Shown: positions 11,736 to 20,680, counted from the first letter of the stretch. The stretch: 64,000 nucleotides of DNA from Pararoseomonas baculiformis (GCF_017813395.1 NZ_JAGIZB010000002.1:248001-312000); one strand, 5' to 3'. Program-made: numbers and translations. The notes: a model not told the origin generated them from the sequence alone.

Positions 11736-12347
11736 ATGTCGGACGAAAAGGGCCTTCGCTTCGGGCCTCCGGGCGCGGGTTGCGCCCATCTCTGCGTGGA
11801 TATGCAGAACCTCTTCGCCGAGGGCACCAAGTGGCACACGCCCTGGATGAAGCGCGTGCTGCCCGTGGTGGAGCGGATCGCCGCCGCCCATCCGGAGCGG
11901 ACGGTCTTCACCCGCTTCATCCCCGCCGCCCGTCCCGGGGAAGGGCAGGGGACCTGGCGCCCATACTGGGAGCACTGGAGCGAAATGACCCAGGAGGCGC
12001 TGCCTCCTGAGATGATCGAACTGCTGCCGCCGCTGGCCCGGCTGGTGCCGCCCGCGCGGGTGGTGGACAAGAAGGTCTATTCCCCCTGGGGGGAGCCGGA
12101 GCTGCAGGCCCTGCTGAAGGAATGGGGGACGGATACGCTCGTCGTCACCGGGGCGGAGACGGATGTCTGCGTGCTCGGGGCGGTGCTGGGCGCGGTGGAT
12201 CTGGGCTACCGCGTGATCATCCCCACCGACGCGCTCTGCTCATCCTCCGACCGCACGCATGACGCGCTGCTCACCCTTTACCGGGAACGCTATGGGCGCC
12301 AGGTGGAGACGGTGACGACGGATGAGCTGCTGGAAGCCTGGCGCTAG
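11736..12347 (+). CDS. Isochorismatase-like cysteine hydrolase
   Basis: A 203-residue alpha/beta hydrolase of the isochorismatase superfamily. The catalytic triad is visible: Asp in CVDMQN (D22), Lys in VVDKKVYS (112 or 113) and Cys in ETDVCVLG (C145). Family members hydrolyse amides such as nicotinamide, carbamoyl sarcosine or N-carbamoyl compounds; this sequence alone does not say which. TGGAGGA precedes the ATG at 11736. It is separated from the RraA-like gene by 70 bp and probably shares its transcript. It ends 14 bp before a convergent MFS gene. Confidence 0.87.
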   Translation: MSDEKGLRFGPPGAGCAHLCVDMQNLFAEGTKWHTPWMKRVLPVVERIAAAHPERTVFTRFIPAARPGEGQGTWRPYWEHWSEMTQEALPPEMIELLPPLARLVPPARVVDKKVYSPWGEPELQALLKEWGTDTLVVTGAETDVCVLGAVLGAVDLGYRVIIPTDALCSSSDRTHDALLTLYRERYGRQVETVTTDELLEAWR

Positions 12348-12361
12348 GGCAGCGCTGGGCA

Positions 12362-13594
12362 TCAGCCCCGGGGCCTGCTGCGCCGGTTCAGGACAAGAAT
12401 GGCGGCCAAGGCGGTGAGCCCGGCCGTGGCGCAGATGATCACCGCGCCCGAGGGGCTGAATCCCTCCGCCAGCCCACCGATCAGCAGCTGGCCCAGAGGG
12501 CCGAGGCCAATGCAGACCGTGACCAGCCCCAGCTGTCGGGAGCGCAGATGCTCCGGCACATCGGACAGGATGAGGGTGGTCTGCATGTTGCTGAACAGGG
12601 CGAGCCCGAGCCCGCCCAGCACGAGGATGGCGCAGGCCAGGGCGTAGCTCGGCATCAGCGGCATGGCGAGCACCGTGACGAGGAAGCCGATGGATCCGGC
12701 CATCATGAGGTGGCGAGGGTTGGCGCGGGGCGTTCGCCGCGCCAGGAGGAAGCCGCCGATGAGCCCTCCCAGCGGCTCGCCGGCCGCCAGGAGGCCGACC
12801 AGCGCGTCGGAGACCCCGTAGACGCTGCGCGCCATGGGCGCGACCAGCGCGACATAGGAGAAGGCGAAGACATTCATCGTGGCCGTCACGGCCAGCACCA
12901 TCAGCACCGTGGGCTGGCGCAGGGCGAAGGCGAAGCTTTCCAGCAACTCGCTGGGGATGCGGGCCAGGATGAGGTCGCGGGTTCGCTGGCTGTACTGAAG
13001 CCCCGGCACCAGCAGCGCGGCGCCCAGGTAGCATAGGGCGGCCGTGGCGAAGGCTCCGTCCAGCCCGGACCAGGCATAGAGCACGCTGCCCAGCAGCGGA
13101 CCCGCCATGCGGGAGAATGCACCGGTGAGGCTGTCCAGCGCGACCGCCCGCTGGATCATGGAAGGGCCGGCGGATTCGCTTACCATGCGGCGGCGCACGG
13201 CCATCTCCGTGGCCCAGACGCAGCCGCTCAGGAAGGCTGCCATCCCGATATGCCAGGGCCGGGCAAGGCCTGCCGCGTCCAGCAGCACGATGCAGAGCGA
13301 GGCGGTGCCGCTGAGAAGAAGACCACCCCAGAGAATGCGCTTGCGGCTCACCGCCTCGCACACCACCCCCATGATCGCGCCGAAGCAGAGAAGGGGCAGG
13401 GTGCGGAGGGCCGAGACGACGGCCACGGCCATGCCGGATTGCGTCGTCTCGAAGGTGAAGAGAGCCGCGGCCAGCATCTCCACCCAGCGCATCGCGTTGG
13501 TGGCCGCGCCGATGGCCCAGAGGCGCCGGAACTCGCGTGATCTGAACAGGCCACGTGGCGAGCCCGCCGCGTTTCCGACTGGTGAAGTTTCCAT
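12362..13594 (-). CDS. MFS transporter
   Basis: A 410-residue major facilitator with about 12 hydrophobic helices. The first begins after LFRSREFRRLWAIGAATNAM, and the loop after helix 2 has the RTLPLLCFGAIMG region. It is related to the DHA3/MFS_3 exporters but lacks their long C-terminal tail. I chose the ATG at 13594, preceded by GGCGGGGG; an in-frame ATG at 13636 would add 14 unlikely residues. The substrate is not evident. It lies tail to tail with the cysteine hydrolase. Confidence 0.82.
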   Translation of the reverse strand: METSPVGNAAGSPRGLFRSREFRRLWAIGAATNAMRWVEMLAAALFTFETTQSGMAVAVVSALRTLPLLCFGAIMGVVCEAVSRKRILWGGLLLSGTASLCIVLLDAAGLARPWHIGMAAFLSGCVWATEMAVRRRMVSESAGPSMIQRAVALDSLTGAFSRMAGPLLGSVLYAWSGLDGAFATAALCYLGAALLVPGLQYSQRTRDLILARIPSELLESFAFALRQPTVLMVLAVTATMNVFAFSYVALVAPMARSVYGVSDALVGLLAAGEPLGGLIGGFLLARRTPRANPRHLMMAGSIGFLVTVLAMPLMPSYALACAILVLGGLGLALFSNMQTTLILSDVPEHLRSRQLGLVTVCIGLGPLGQLLIGGLAEGFSPSGAVIICATAGLTALAAILVLNRRSRPRG

Positions 13595-13678
13595 CCCCCG
13601 CCAGAATGCGCATGCGCGCGCGTCCTGACCAGACACCCAAAGGGCGGAACAGGGTGGCTGGGATGCAGTGTACGGCGT

Positions 13679-14473
13679 TTAGCCGGTGGGCTGGGCGATG
13701 CCGGTGATCAGGCCACCCAGCTCCGAGGCGGCTTCCCGTAGCAGCGGCATCATGCGCTCCACCACGCCCTCCAGCCCGATGGCATCGCGCAGATACATCA
13801 GGTTGAGGGAGGCCACGGCCAGTCCGCCCGCCAGGACCGGCACGGCGATGGCGCTGGCCAGCCCGCCATACTCGCGGGAGGCATAGGCGTCATCCATGGT
13901 GGCATAGCCAGCGGCACGAATGCCGGCGAGGCATGCCGCCACCTCGGCAGGGCGGGCGGCCAGGGCGTTCCAGGGCTCGGGCGAGCGGGCGGCGAGGGTG
14001 AGGGCGCGCTCCCGCTCCGCCTCGGCGCAGAAAGCCAGGTAGGCGCGGCCGAGGGAAGTGGCGAGGATCGGTGCGCGAAAGCCGGTGCGGCGCTCGAATA
14101 GGAAGCGGCCTTCGCCGCGGCTGGTATGGGCGACAACCATCGCGTCGCCGTCGAAGACACCAACATCGGAAGGCCAGCCGACCGCCTGCCGGAGGCGGCT
14201 CATGACCGGGATGGCGGCCACCCCGATCTGTCGGTGCAGCGCATAGCCCCCGCTGAGTTCCAGGGTCTTTCCCGTGGGCATGTAGAGGGGCTGGTGCGGG
14301 TGGCGGATGACGTAGCCCGCATGGATCAGCGTTTCCAGCATCCGGACGATGGTGGGCTGGTTCAGCCCGGTCAGGCGGTGGATGTCCCGGACCCCGGCGG
14401 TGTTGAGCCGGTTCACGGCGCGCAGCACGTCCAGCCCGCGCAGCAGCGCCGTGACCGGTTCATAGGAGGGCAT
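13679..14473 (-). CDS. IclR family transcriptional regulator
   Basis: A 264-residue IclR-type regulator. Residues ~5-65 are the winged helix (LLRGLDVLRAVNRL, then TGLNQPTIVRMLETLIHAGYV) and ~80-260 the IclR effector domain, with the conserved block LATSLGRAYLAFCAEAERE. The start at ATG 14473 has GGGGA about 8 bases upstream; an in-frame ATG at 14527 would give 282 residues. It is divergent from the CoA transferase that heads the large catabolic run, and a striking palindromic site lies between them. It is therefore the probable pathway regulator, and may also repress itself. Confidence 0.9.
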   Translation of the reverse strand: MPSYEPVTALLRGLDVLRAVNRLNTAGVRDIHRLTGLNQPTIVRMLETLIHAGYVIRHPHQPLYMPTGKTLELSGGYALHRQIGVAAIPVMSRLRQAVGWPSDVGVFDGDAMVVAHTSRGEGRFLFERRTGFRAPILATSLGRAYLAFCAEAERERALTLAARSPEPWNALAARPAEVAACLAGIRAAGYATMDDAYASREYGGLASAIAVPVLAGGLAVASLNLMYLRDAIGLEGVVERMMPLLREAASELGGLITGIAQPTG

Positions 14474-14539
14474 GGACTCGTTCCCCGACGGCACGTCCTT
14501 TTCCGCTTTCCAGCGGCCTGGGAGCATGCCATAGTCTTA

Positions 14540-14568
14540 TTGAAATACGATTTCAAAAGATGAAATCG
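14540..14568. promoter_or_regulatory. Overlapping palindromes, probable IclR-family operator
   Basis: Three copies of the half-site TGAAAT alternate in orientation. TTGAAAT-ACG-ATTTCAA (14540-14556) is a perfect 7-bp dyad. CGATTTCA-AAAGA-TGAAATCG (14548-14568) is a perfect 8-bp dyad sharing the middle half-site. KdgR and other IclR-family proteins bind TGAAA-type dyads, and the AT-rich site stands out against its GC-rich surroundings. It sits 67 bp upstream of the IclR start and ~143 bp upstream of the CoA transferase start. Confidence 0.7.
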
Positions 14569-14710
14569 CGTCCAGGGAAGAAAAAGGGGCGGGGCGGGAG
14601 CGCAATCGGCGACCAGCTTGCGTTGCCCTGTCCGGCAGGGAGGAATGCGTGGTTCCAACGCACCATCGGGCGCCGCCTTGCGCCCGTACCGCTTGAGCGG
14701 CCCAGCCTTG

Positions 14711-15997
14711 ATGGACGATGCGGCAGCCCCAGCGCTTGGGCCCCTGGCCGGGATGAAGGTGCTGGACCTGTCGCGCGTGCTCGCGGCACCCTGGGCCACG
14801 CAGATCCTCGGTGATCTCGGCGCCGAGGTGCTGAAGGTGGAGCAGCCCGGAAAGGGCGACGATACGCGCGGCTGGGGCCCGCCCTTCCTGGAGGATGGCT
14901 CGGACCGCCCGGATGCCGCCTATTACCTTTGCGCGAACCGCAACAAGCGCTCCATCGCCATCGACTTCTCGCGCCCGGAAGGCGCGGCGCTGGTGCGGCG
15001 CCTAGCGGCTGAGGCGGACATCCTTGTCGAGAACTTCCGCACGGGCGGGCTGGCCAAATACGGGCTGGACGCGCCGGCGCTTCTCGCGGCCAATCCGCGG
15101 CTGATCTACTGCTCGATCACGGGTTTCGGTCAGAGCGGGCCCTATGCGTCACGCGGCGGCTACGACTTCCTGATCCAGGGCATGAGCGGGCTGATGAGCG
15201 TCACCGGCCGCCCGGAGGGCGAAGCCGGGGAGGGGCCGCTCAAGGTCGGCCTGCCCGTCAGCGATCTCTTCACCGGGCTCTATGCCGCGATCAGCATCCT
15301 GGCGGCGCTGAACCACCGCACCCGCAGCGGGGAAGGGCAGCATATCGACTGCGCCCTGCTGGACAGCCAGGTGGCGCTGCTGGTGAACCAGGCGATGAAC
15401 TACCTGGTGGGCGGCGAGGTGCCGCGGCGGCTGGGCAATGCGCATCCAAACGTCGTGCCCTATCGCGATTTCGCGGCGGCGGACGACTACATCCTCGTCG
15501 CCTGCGGCAGCGACGGGCAGTTCCGTGCGCTTTGCACGCTCCTTGGCCGCGAGGACCTGGCCAACGATCCGCGCTACGCCACCAATGCCGGGCGCCTGCG
15601 GGATCGCAGGAGGCTTGAGCTGGAGATCGCCCATGCCATCGCGCCCTGGCGTGCTGCGGAGCTGCTGGCCGCGATGGCGGAGGCCGGCGTGCCGGGCGGC
15701 CCGATTAACACCATCGACCAGGTTCTTTCGGACCCGCAGATCATCGCGCGGGAGATGCTGCAGGTGATGCGCAGGGACGACGGGACGGAGGTGACGGTGA
15801 TCGGCTTCCCCGGCCGCCTGTCCCGCAGCCCGGCCAGCTACCGCCTCGCGCCGCCTCGGCTGGGGCAGGACACGCGGGCCGTGCTGGCCACGGAACTCGG
15901 GCTGAGCGAGGCGGAGATCGAGGCGCTGCGGGCTGCGGGCGTGGTCGCCATGGGCGGGCCCATGCGCCAGGACAGCGAGGCGGAGAGGACAGCATGA
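14711..15997 (+). CDS. CaiB/BaiF family (class III) CoA transferase
   Basis: A 428-residue formyl-CoA/carnitine-type CoA transferase. It opens with GMKVLDLSRVLAAPWATQIL and GAEVLKVEQPGKGD, has NKRSIAIDFSRPEG, and the catalytic Asp is in LPVSDLFTGLYA. Class III enzymes move CoA between carboxylates through an aspartyl anhydride and often start degradation of an organic acid. It is the first gene facing the IclR regulator. The Bug protein start overlaps its stop by 4 bases (ATGA). Upstream in-frame starts exist, but the conserved domain begins near residue 14 of this start. The acid is unknown. Confidence 0.88.
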   Translation: MDDAAAPALGPLAGMKVLDLSRVLAAPWATQILGDLGAEVLKVEQPGKGDDTRGWGPPFLEDGSDRPDAAYYLCANRNKRSIAIDFSRPEGAALVRRLAAEADILVENFRTGGLAKYGLDAPALLAANPRLIYCSITGFGQSGPYASRGGYDFLIQGMSGLMSVTGRPEGEAGEGPLKVGLPVSDLFTGLYAAISILAALNHRTRSGEGQHIDCALLDSQVALLVNQAMNYLVGGEVPRRLGNAHPNVVPYRDFAAADDYILVACGSDGQFRALCTLLGREDLANDPRYATNAGRLRDRRRLELEIAHAIAPWRAAELLAAMAEAGVPGGPINTIDQVLSDPQIIAREMLQVMRRDDGTEVTVIGFPGRLSRSPASYRLAPPRLGQDTRAVLATELGLSEAEIEALRAAGVVAMGGPMRQDSEAERTA

Positions 15998-16971
15998 GGC
16001 AGATGGGTCGTCGCTTCCTCCTTGGCGCCCTGGCGGGACTGGCCGCCGCGCCGGCCGCGCTGGCGCAATCCGCGCCATGGCCGACCCGGCCGATCCGGCT
16101 CGTCGTGCCCTTCCCCCCGGGTGGGCCGACGGACATCGTCGCCCGTGTGCTGGCGGAGCGCATGGCGCGCAGCCTGGGCCAGCCGGTGGTGGTGGAGAAC
16201 CGGCCCGGCGCCAACGGCAATATCGGCAATGACGCCGTCGCCAAGGCAGAGCCGGATGGCCATACCGTTCTCTACAATACCTCCTCCATCACGCTGAGCC
16301 CTGCGCTCTACACCCGGCTCTCCTATGATGCGCAACGGGACCTTGCCCCGGTGCTGCAGACGGCGACCATCCCGCTGGTGCTCGCGGTGAACCCCTCGCT
16401 GCCCGTTCGCGATGTGAAGGGCTTCGTGGAGCATCTCCGCGCCCGGCCCGGCGCGCTGTCCTATGGCTCGGCCGGGAGCGGCAATGTCACGCATCTCGCG
16501 GCCTTCCTCCTGCTGCGCTCGCAGGGGCTGGAAGCGGTGCATGTGCCCTATCGCGGCAGCGCGCCGGCGCTGGTGGATGCCGCGGGCGGGCAGGTGCAGT
16601 TCCTGACGGATACGGTGAACTCCGCCCTGCCGCTGATCCGGGAGGGAAGGCTGCGCGCCCTTGCCGTGACCAGTCCGCGGCGCCTTGCGCCCCTGCCGGA
16701 TGTGCCGACCATCGCCGAAACGCTGATCCCCGGCTTCGATGTGGGCGCCTGGCAGGGGATGATGGTGCCCGCGCGCACCCCGCCTGCCATCATCGAGCGG
16801 CTGAACGCTGCCGCGATGCAGGCATTGGCCGATCCGGAGGTGCGGGAGAAGCTGGCGCAGCAGGGCACGGAGCCACTGGGCTCCACCCCCGAGGAATATG
16901 GCCGCATCCTGCGCGCGGAGACGGAGCGCTGGGGCCGGGTGATCGCCGAGAGCGGCGTGAGGCTCGAGTAG
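15994..16971 (+). CDS. Bug/TctC family periplasmic binding protein
   Basis: A 325-residue tripartite-tricarboxylate-type solute receptor. Residues 1-24 form a signal peptide ending AALAQ. The mature start PTRPIRLVVPFPPGGPTDIVAR is the Bug signature loop, which contacts the carboxylate ligand. The length is normal. No TctA or TctB membrane partner lies in the window, so the receptor must use a distant transporter or act as a sensor. It is translationally coupled to the CoA transferase, which suggests that its ligand is the pathway substrate. Confidence 0.9.
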   Translation: MRQMGRRFLLGALAGLAAAPAALAQSAPWPTRPIRLVVPFPPGGPTDIVARVLAERMARSLGQPVVVENRPGANGNIGNDAVAKAEPDGHTVLYNTSSITLSPALYTRLSYDAQRDLAPVLQTATIPLVLAVNPSLPVRDVKGFVEHLRARPGALSYGSAGSGNVTHLAAFLLLRSQGLEAVHVPYRGSAPALVDAAGGQVQFLTDTVNSALPLIREGRLRALAVTSPRRLAPLPDVPTIAETLIPGFDVGAWQGMMVPARTPPAIIERLNAAAMQALADPEVREKLAQQGTEPLGSTPEEYGRILRAETERWGRVIAESGVRLE

Positions 16972-16975
16972 CGCC

Positions 16976-18121
16976 ATGATCGGTGCCCTTCCCCTTGCCG
17001 CCATTCCGCCCGAGGACGAGGCGCTGCGGCCCGAGATCCGTGCCTTCCTGCAGGAGGCGGTGGGCGAGATCCCGCCCGAGCGGCGCGCACGCTCCTGGAT
17101 GGGTTTCGACCCCGGCTTCAGCCGAAAGCTGGCGGGCCGCGGATGGCTCGGGCTGACATTCCCGAAGGAGTATGGCGGCGCCGGGCGCGGTGCCTTCGCG
17201 CGCTACGTGCTGGTGGAGGAGTTGCTGGCTGCGGGTGCGCCGGTTTCCGCCCATTGGATCGCCGACCGGCAGAGCGGCCCGCTGATCCAGCGTTTCGGGA
17301 CGGAGGAGCAGCGCCGGTTCTACCTGCCGCGCATCTGCCGGGCGGAAGCCTTCTTCTGCATCGGGATGAGCGAGCCGAACACCGGATCGGACCTCGCCAG
17401 CGTCACCACCCGTGCGGTGCGCGAGGGTGATGGATGGCGGCTGAACGGGGCGAAGATCTGGACCACCAACGCGCAGCATTCCCATTACATGATCGCCCTG
17501 GTGCGGACGAGCGGGGCGCCGGGTGACCGGCACAAGGGCCTGTCGCAGATCATCGTGGACCTGCACGCACCGGGCGTGAGGATCAGCCCCATCCGGGACC
17601 TGGCGGGGGATGCGCATTTCTCCGAGGTGGTCTTCGAGGATGTGCTGCTGCCCGGGGACGCCCTGATCGGCGAGGAGGGCTCTGGCTGGATGCAGGTGAA
17701 TGCCGAGCTCGCCTTCGAGCGCAGCGGGCCGGAACGGGTGCTCTCCTCCGCCGTGCTGCTGGACGAGTGGGCGAACTGGCTCCGAGAGGTTGGTGCGGGC
17801 GAGGCGGCGGAGGCGCTGCTGGGGCGGCTGATCGCGCATCTGGCGGTGCTGCGTGCCATGTCCATCGCCGTGACGGGGCGGCTGGTGGAGGGCGAAAGCC
17901 CGATCGTGGAGGCGGCGCTGGTGAAGGATCTTGGCACCGAGTTCGAGCAGATGATCCCCACCGTCATCGCCGAGACGCTGGCGCGGCCGGGCCTGGTGGC
18001 GCCCGGATCGCTGATGCGGACCCTGGCCTACACCGCCGCCATCGCGCCATCCTTCTCCTTGCGCGGCGGCACGCGGGAAATCCTGCGCGGCATGATCGCG
18101 CGCGGGATGGGGCTGCGGTGA
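16976..18121 (+). CDS. Acyl-CoA dehydrogenase, probable large subunit of a pair
   Basis: A 381-residue FAD acyl-CoA dehydrogenase. The substrate/FAD region has IGMSEPNTGSDLASVTTRA and NGAKIWTTNA. The C-terminal site that holds the catalytic Glu in MCAD (YEGT) reads LRGGT, so that Glu is absent. A candidate base is a Glu in AFERSGPER, matching the helix position used in isovaleryl-CoA and some two-subunit FadE enzymes. The next gene overlaps its stop by one base (TGATG) and encodes a shorter dehydrogenase. A heteromeric enzyme like FadE26-FadE27 is therefore likely, though not proven. Confidence 0.88.
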   Translation: MIGALPLAAIPPEDEALRPEIRAFLQEAVGEIPPERRARSWMGFDPGFSRKLAGRGWLGLTFPKEYGGAGRGAFARYVLVEELLAAGAPVSAHWIADRQSGPLIQRFGTEEQRRFYLPRICRAEAFFCIGMSEPNTGSDLASVTTRAVREGDGWRLNGAKIWTTNAQHSHYMIALVRTSGAPGDRHKGLSQIIVDLHAPGVRISPIRDLAGDAHFSEVVFEDVLLPGDALIGEEGSGWMQVNAELAFERSGPERVLSSAVLLDEWANWLREVGAGEAAEALLGRLIAHLAVLRAMSIAVTGRLVEGESPIVEAALVKDLGTEFEQMIPTVIAETLARPGLVAPGSLMRTLAYTAAIAPSFSLRGGTREILRGMIARGMGLR

Positions 18122-19119
18122 TGGACAGCCTTCTCGTCCGCTCCGCCCAGGAATTGTTCTCGCGCCACGCCTCGTCAGAGGCGGTGCGTGCCATCCGCGC
18201 GGGGGGCTCGCCCGGATCGCTCTGGGGGGAGCTGGAGAATTCGGGCTTCCTCGACGCGCTGGTGCCGGAAGAGGCCGGCGGGATCGGGCTCGGGCCGGCC
18301 GAGGCGCTGCCGGTGCTGATCGCGGCGGGGCGCTTCGCGGTGCCGCTGCCGCTGGGAGAAACCATGCTGGCGCGGGCCGTGCTGGGCGGTGCCGGGGAAG
18401 CGGTGCCGCAGGGCGCGATCCTGCTCGGCGAGGCTTATGGCGACGCGGCGCGCGTTCCAGCCTTCGCGCGGGCTGACTGGGTGCTGCTCCCCCGGGACGA
18501 GGCGGCCCTGCTGCTTCCTGCCGGGGCCGCGGTGGAGGACGAGGCGGCGGGCTCTCCCCTGGGCCGGGTGCTGCGCTGGCCGGAAGGGGCCGGGCGGCGC
18601 GTGCCGGCGGGCGACCTCCTGGTTGCCGGGGCCTGGGCGGAGATCGCCGTCATGGCCGGTGCCATGGAGCGCATCCTTGAGGACACCGTGCGCCACGCGC
18701 AGGACCGGCAGCAATTCGGCCGCCCCGTGGCGTCCTTCCAGGCCGTGCAGCAGCAGATCAGCGTGATGACCGAGGATGTCTTCGCCAGCCGGATGGCGGC
18801 GCAGCTCGCGTCGGTGGCCGATGGCGATGGGGTGGCCCGGCTGAACCCGGTGCGGATCGCGGCGGCGAAGCTACGGGTCGGGGAAGCGGCGGTGCGCGTG
18901 GCGGCCATCGGCCATGCGGTGCATGGCGCCATGGGCATCACGGAGGAGGTGGACCTTCACCTTCTGACCGGCCACCTGCAAGCTGGACGGATGCGCTTCG
19001 GTGGAGAGGCGCATTGGGGCGCCTGGCTGGGTCGGCGCTTCCTGGCGGACAACACGGGTGAAACCCTGGCCTTCGTGCGCGCGCAGCTGGGGCCGGCAGC
19101 ACCGGAGGCGAGTGCATGA
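18121..19119 (+). CDS. Acyl-CoA dehydrogenase, probable small subunit
   Basis: A 332-residue acyl-CoA dehydrogenase relative, about 50 residues shorter than usual because the middle beta-domain is reduced. The C-terminal helical domain is clear: RQQFGRPVASFQAVQQQIS, then HAVHGAMGITEEVDLHLLT. It has no YEGT-type catalytic site. Such proteins commonly pair with a full-length dehydrogenase to form an alpha2beta2 enzyme in steroid side-chain and related degradations. The one-base overlap with the preceding gene and the 4-base overlap with the following enoyl-CoA hydratase support a stoichiometric complex. Confidence 0.83.
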   Translation: MDSLLVRSAQELFSRHASSEAVRAIRAGGSPGSLWGELENSGFLDALVPEEAGGIGLGPAEALPVLIAAGRFAVPLPLGETMLARAVLGGAGEAVPQGAILLGEAYGDAARVPAFARADWVLLPRDEAALLLPAGAAVEDEAAGSPLGRVLRWPEGAGRRVPAGDLLVAGAWAEIAVMAGAMERILEDTVRHAQDRQQFGRPVASFQAVQQQISVMTEDVFASRMAAQLASVADGDGVARLNPVRIAAAKLRVGEAAVRVAAIGHAVHGAMGITEEVDLHLLTGHLQAGRMRFGGEAHWGAWLGRRFLADNTGETLAFVRAQLGPAAPEASA

Positions 19120-19910
19120 GCGATTTCCTTCTCCTTGAGCGCGAAGGGCCGGTTATCACCCTGACGATGAATGCGCCGGAGCGCCGCAACGCGCTGGGCA
19201 TCGAGGGGGAGACGACCGAAGCCTTCACCGAGGCCTGCCGGCGCATTGCGGCCGAGGCGGATGTGCGGGCCGTGATCCTGACCGGCGCGGGCACGGCGTT
19301 TTCCGCCGGCGGCGACCTGAAATCCATGCGCGACCGCTTCGGCATGAAGCCGGCCGATATTCGCGAGAGCTACCGGCGCGGCATCCAGCGCATCCCGCTT
19401 GCCCTTTACGAACTGGACGTGCCCACCATCGCGGCGGTGAACGGGCCGGCCATCGGCGCGGGGCTCGACCTGGCCTGCATGTGCGACATCCGCATCGGCG
19501 CGGAAAGTTCCCTCTATGCGGAAAGCTTCGTCAGCGTCGGCATCGTACCCGGCGATGGAGGGGCTTGGTTGTTGCCGCGCGCGGTCGGACAGTCCAAGGC
19601 GGCCGAAATGGCTTTCACCGGGGACCGGCTGGATGCACGCGCCGCGCTGGACTGCGGGCTGATCTCGCGCGTGGTGCCGGATGGGGAACTGATGAACGCG
19701 GCGCGGGAGCTGGCCGGGCGCATCGCGCGCAATCCGCCGCAGGTGCTGCGCATGACCAAGCGGCTGCTGCGCGAGGGGCAGCATATGCGTCTTTCCTCCC
19801 TGCTGGAGATGTCGGCCGCCTTCCAGGCGCTGGCGCATACCACGCGGGACCATGAGGAAGCGGTGAACGCCTGGTTCGACAAGCGCAAGCCGGTGTTCGA
19901 GGGCCGGTGA
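19116..19910 (+). CDS. Enoyl-CoA hydratase/isomerase family protein
   Basis: A 264-residue crotonase. The oxyanion-hole segment TGAGTAFSAGGDLKSM and NGPAIGAGLDLACMCDIRIG are present, followed by SVGIVPGDGGAWLLPRAVG. It would hydrate the enoyl-CoA formed by the dehydrogenase encoded just upstream, though crotonases also include isomerases and hydrolases. Its start overlaps the previous stop (ATGA) and its stop overlaps the next start (GTGA). A second crotonase at 62881 is a paralogue in a separate cluster. Confidence 0.9.
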   Translation: MSDFLLLEREGPVITLTMNAPERRNALGIEGETTEAFTEACRRIAAEADVRAVILTGAGTAFSAGGDLKSMRDRFGMKPADIRESYRRGIQRIPLALYELDVPTIAAVNGPAIGAGLDLACMCDIRIGAESSLYAESFVSVGIVPGDGGAWLLPRAVGQSKAAEMAFTGDRLDARAALDCGLISRVVPDGELMNAARELAGRIARNPPQVLRMTKRLLREGQHMRLSSLLEMSAAFQALAHTTRDHEEAVNAWFDKRKPVFEGR

Positions 19911-20680
19911 GCATGGAGGCATCCGCCCCTTTCGCCGGAACGCTGCCGCGCCGGGTGGAGCTGGCGGGCTGCACCAATCTCCGCGACATCGGCGGCTATC
20001 GTGGTGATGGCGGGCGGCGGGTGCGGTTCGGCCAGGTGTTTCGCGCGGCCTCGCTCGGCTCCCTCACCGATGACGATCTGCCATGCATCGGGGCGCTGGG
20101 ATTGCGCACCATCGTCGATCTGCGCGGGGTGGAGGAGAGCGGGCGCGCACCGTCCCGCCTGCCGCAGCCGGCGCCCGAGATCGTGGCCCTGCCGGTGGAG
20201 CCGACGGTTGGCGCCTCGCTGCGGGACATCCTGGCGACGGGCCAGGCGACCGGCGAGGATGTGCTCACCCTGCTCGGCCGGGCTTATGCCGCCTATGCCA
20301 CGGAGAAGCTGCCGCGCTTCCGGGCCCTGCTGGAATTGGTGGCGGAACCGGCGCGGCGGCCCGTCCTTTTCCATTGCTCCGCCGGGAAGGACCGCACCGG
20401 GTTCGGCACCGCCATCCTGCTCCTCGCCCTTGGTGTGGAGCGGGAGGAGGTGATGGAGGACTACCTTGCCACGAACCGCTTCTGGCGCCGCGAGCATGCC
20501 CTGCCTGAGGGCACCCCGCCCGAGGTGGCAGAGGCGCTGAACCGCGCGCACCGGCACCTGCTGGAGGCAGCGCTGGAACGCGCAATGGCCGGATATCCGA
20601 CACCCCAGGCATTCTTCGCCGGGGCCATGGGCTTCGGCCGGGACCGGCTGGCGGCACTGCGGGACAGCCTGCTGGAATGA
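19907..20680 (+). CDS. Tyrosine/serine phosphatase of the Y_phosphatase3 family
   Basis: A 257-residue protein-tyrosine-phosphatase-fold enzyme. The N-terminal block GCTNLRDIGGY and the P-loop FHCSAGKDRTG, holding the nucleophilic Cys and Arg, identify the PF13350 group that includes bacterial lipid and tyrosine phosphatases. The start is either the GTG at 19907, overlapping the previous stop, or the ATG at 19913. Its place inside a CoA-ester operon is odd. It could remove phosphate from a pathway intermediate, which would be notable because a kinase is encoded downstream at 32662. That link is speculative. Confidence 0.85.
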   Translation: MSMEASAPFAGTLPRRVELAGCTNLRDIGGYRGDGGRRVRFGQVFRAASLGSLTDDDLPCIGALGLRTIVDLRGVEESGRAPSRLPQPAPEIVALPVEPTVGASLRDILATGQATGEDVLTLLGRAYAAYATEKLPRFRALLELVAEPARRPVLFHCSAGKDRTGFGTAILLLALGVEREEVMEDYLATNRFWRREHALPEGTPPEVAEALNRAHRHLLEAALERAMAGYPTPQAFFAGAMGFGRDRLAALRDSLLE

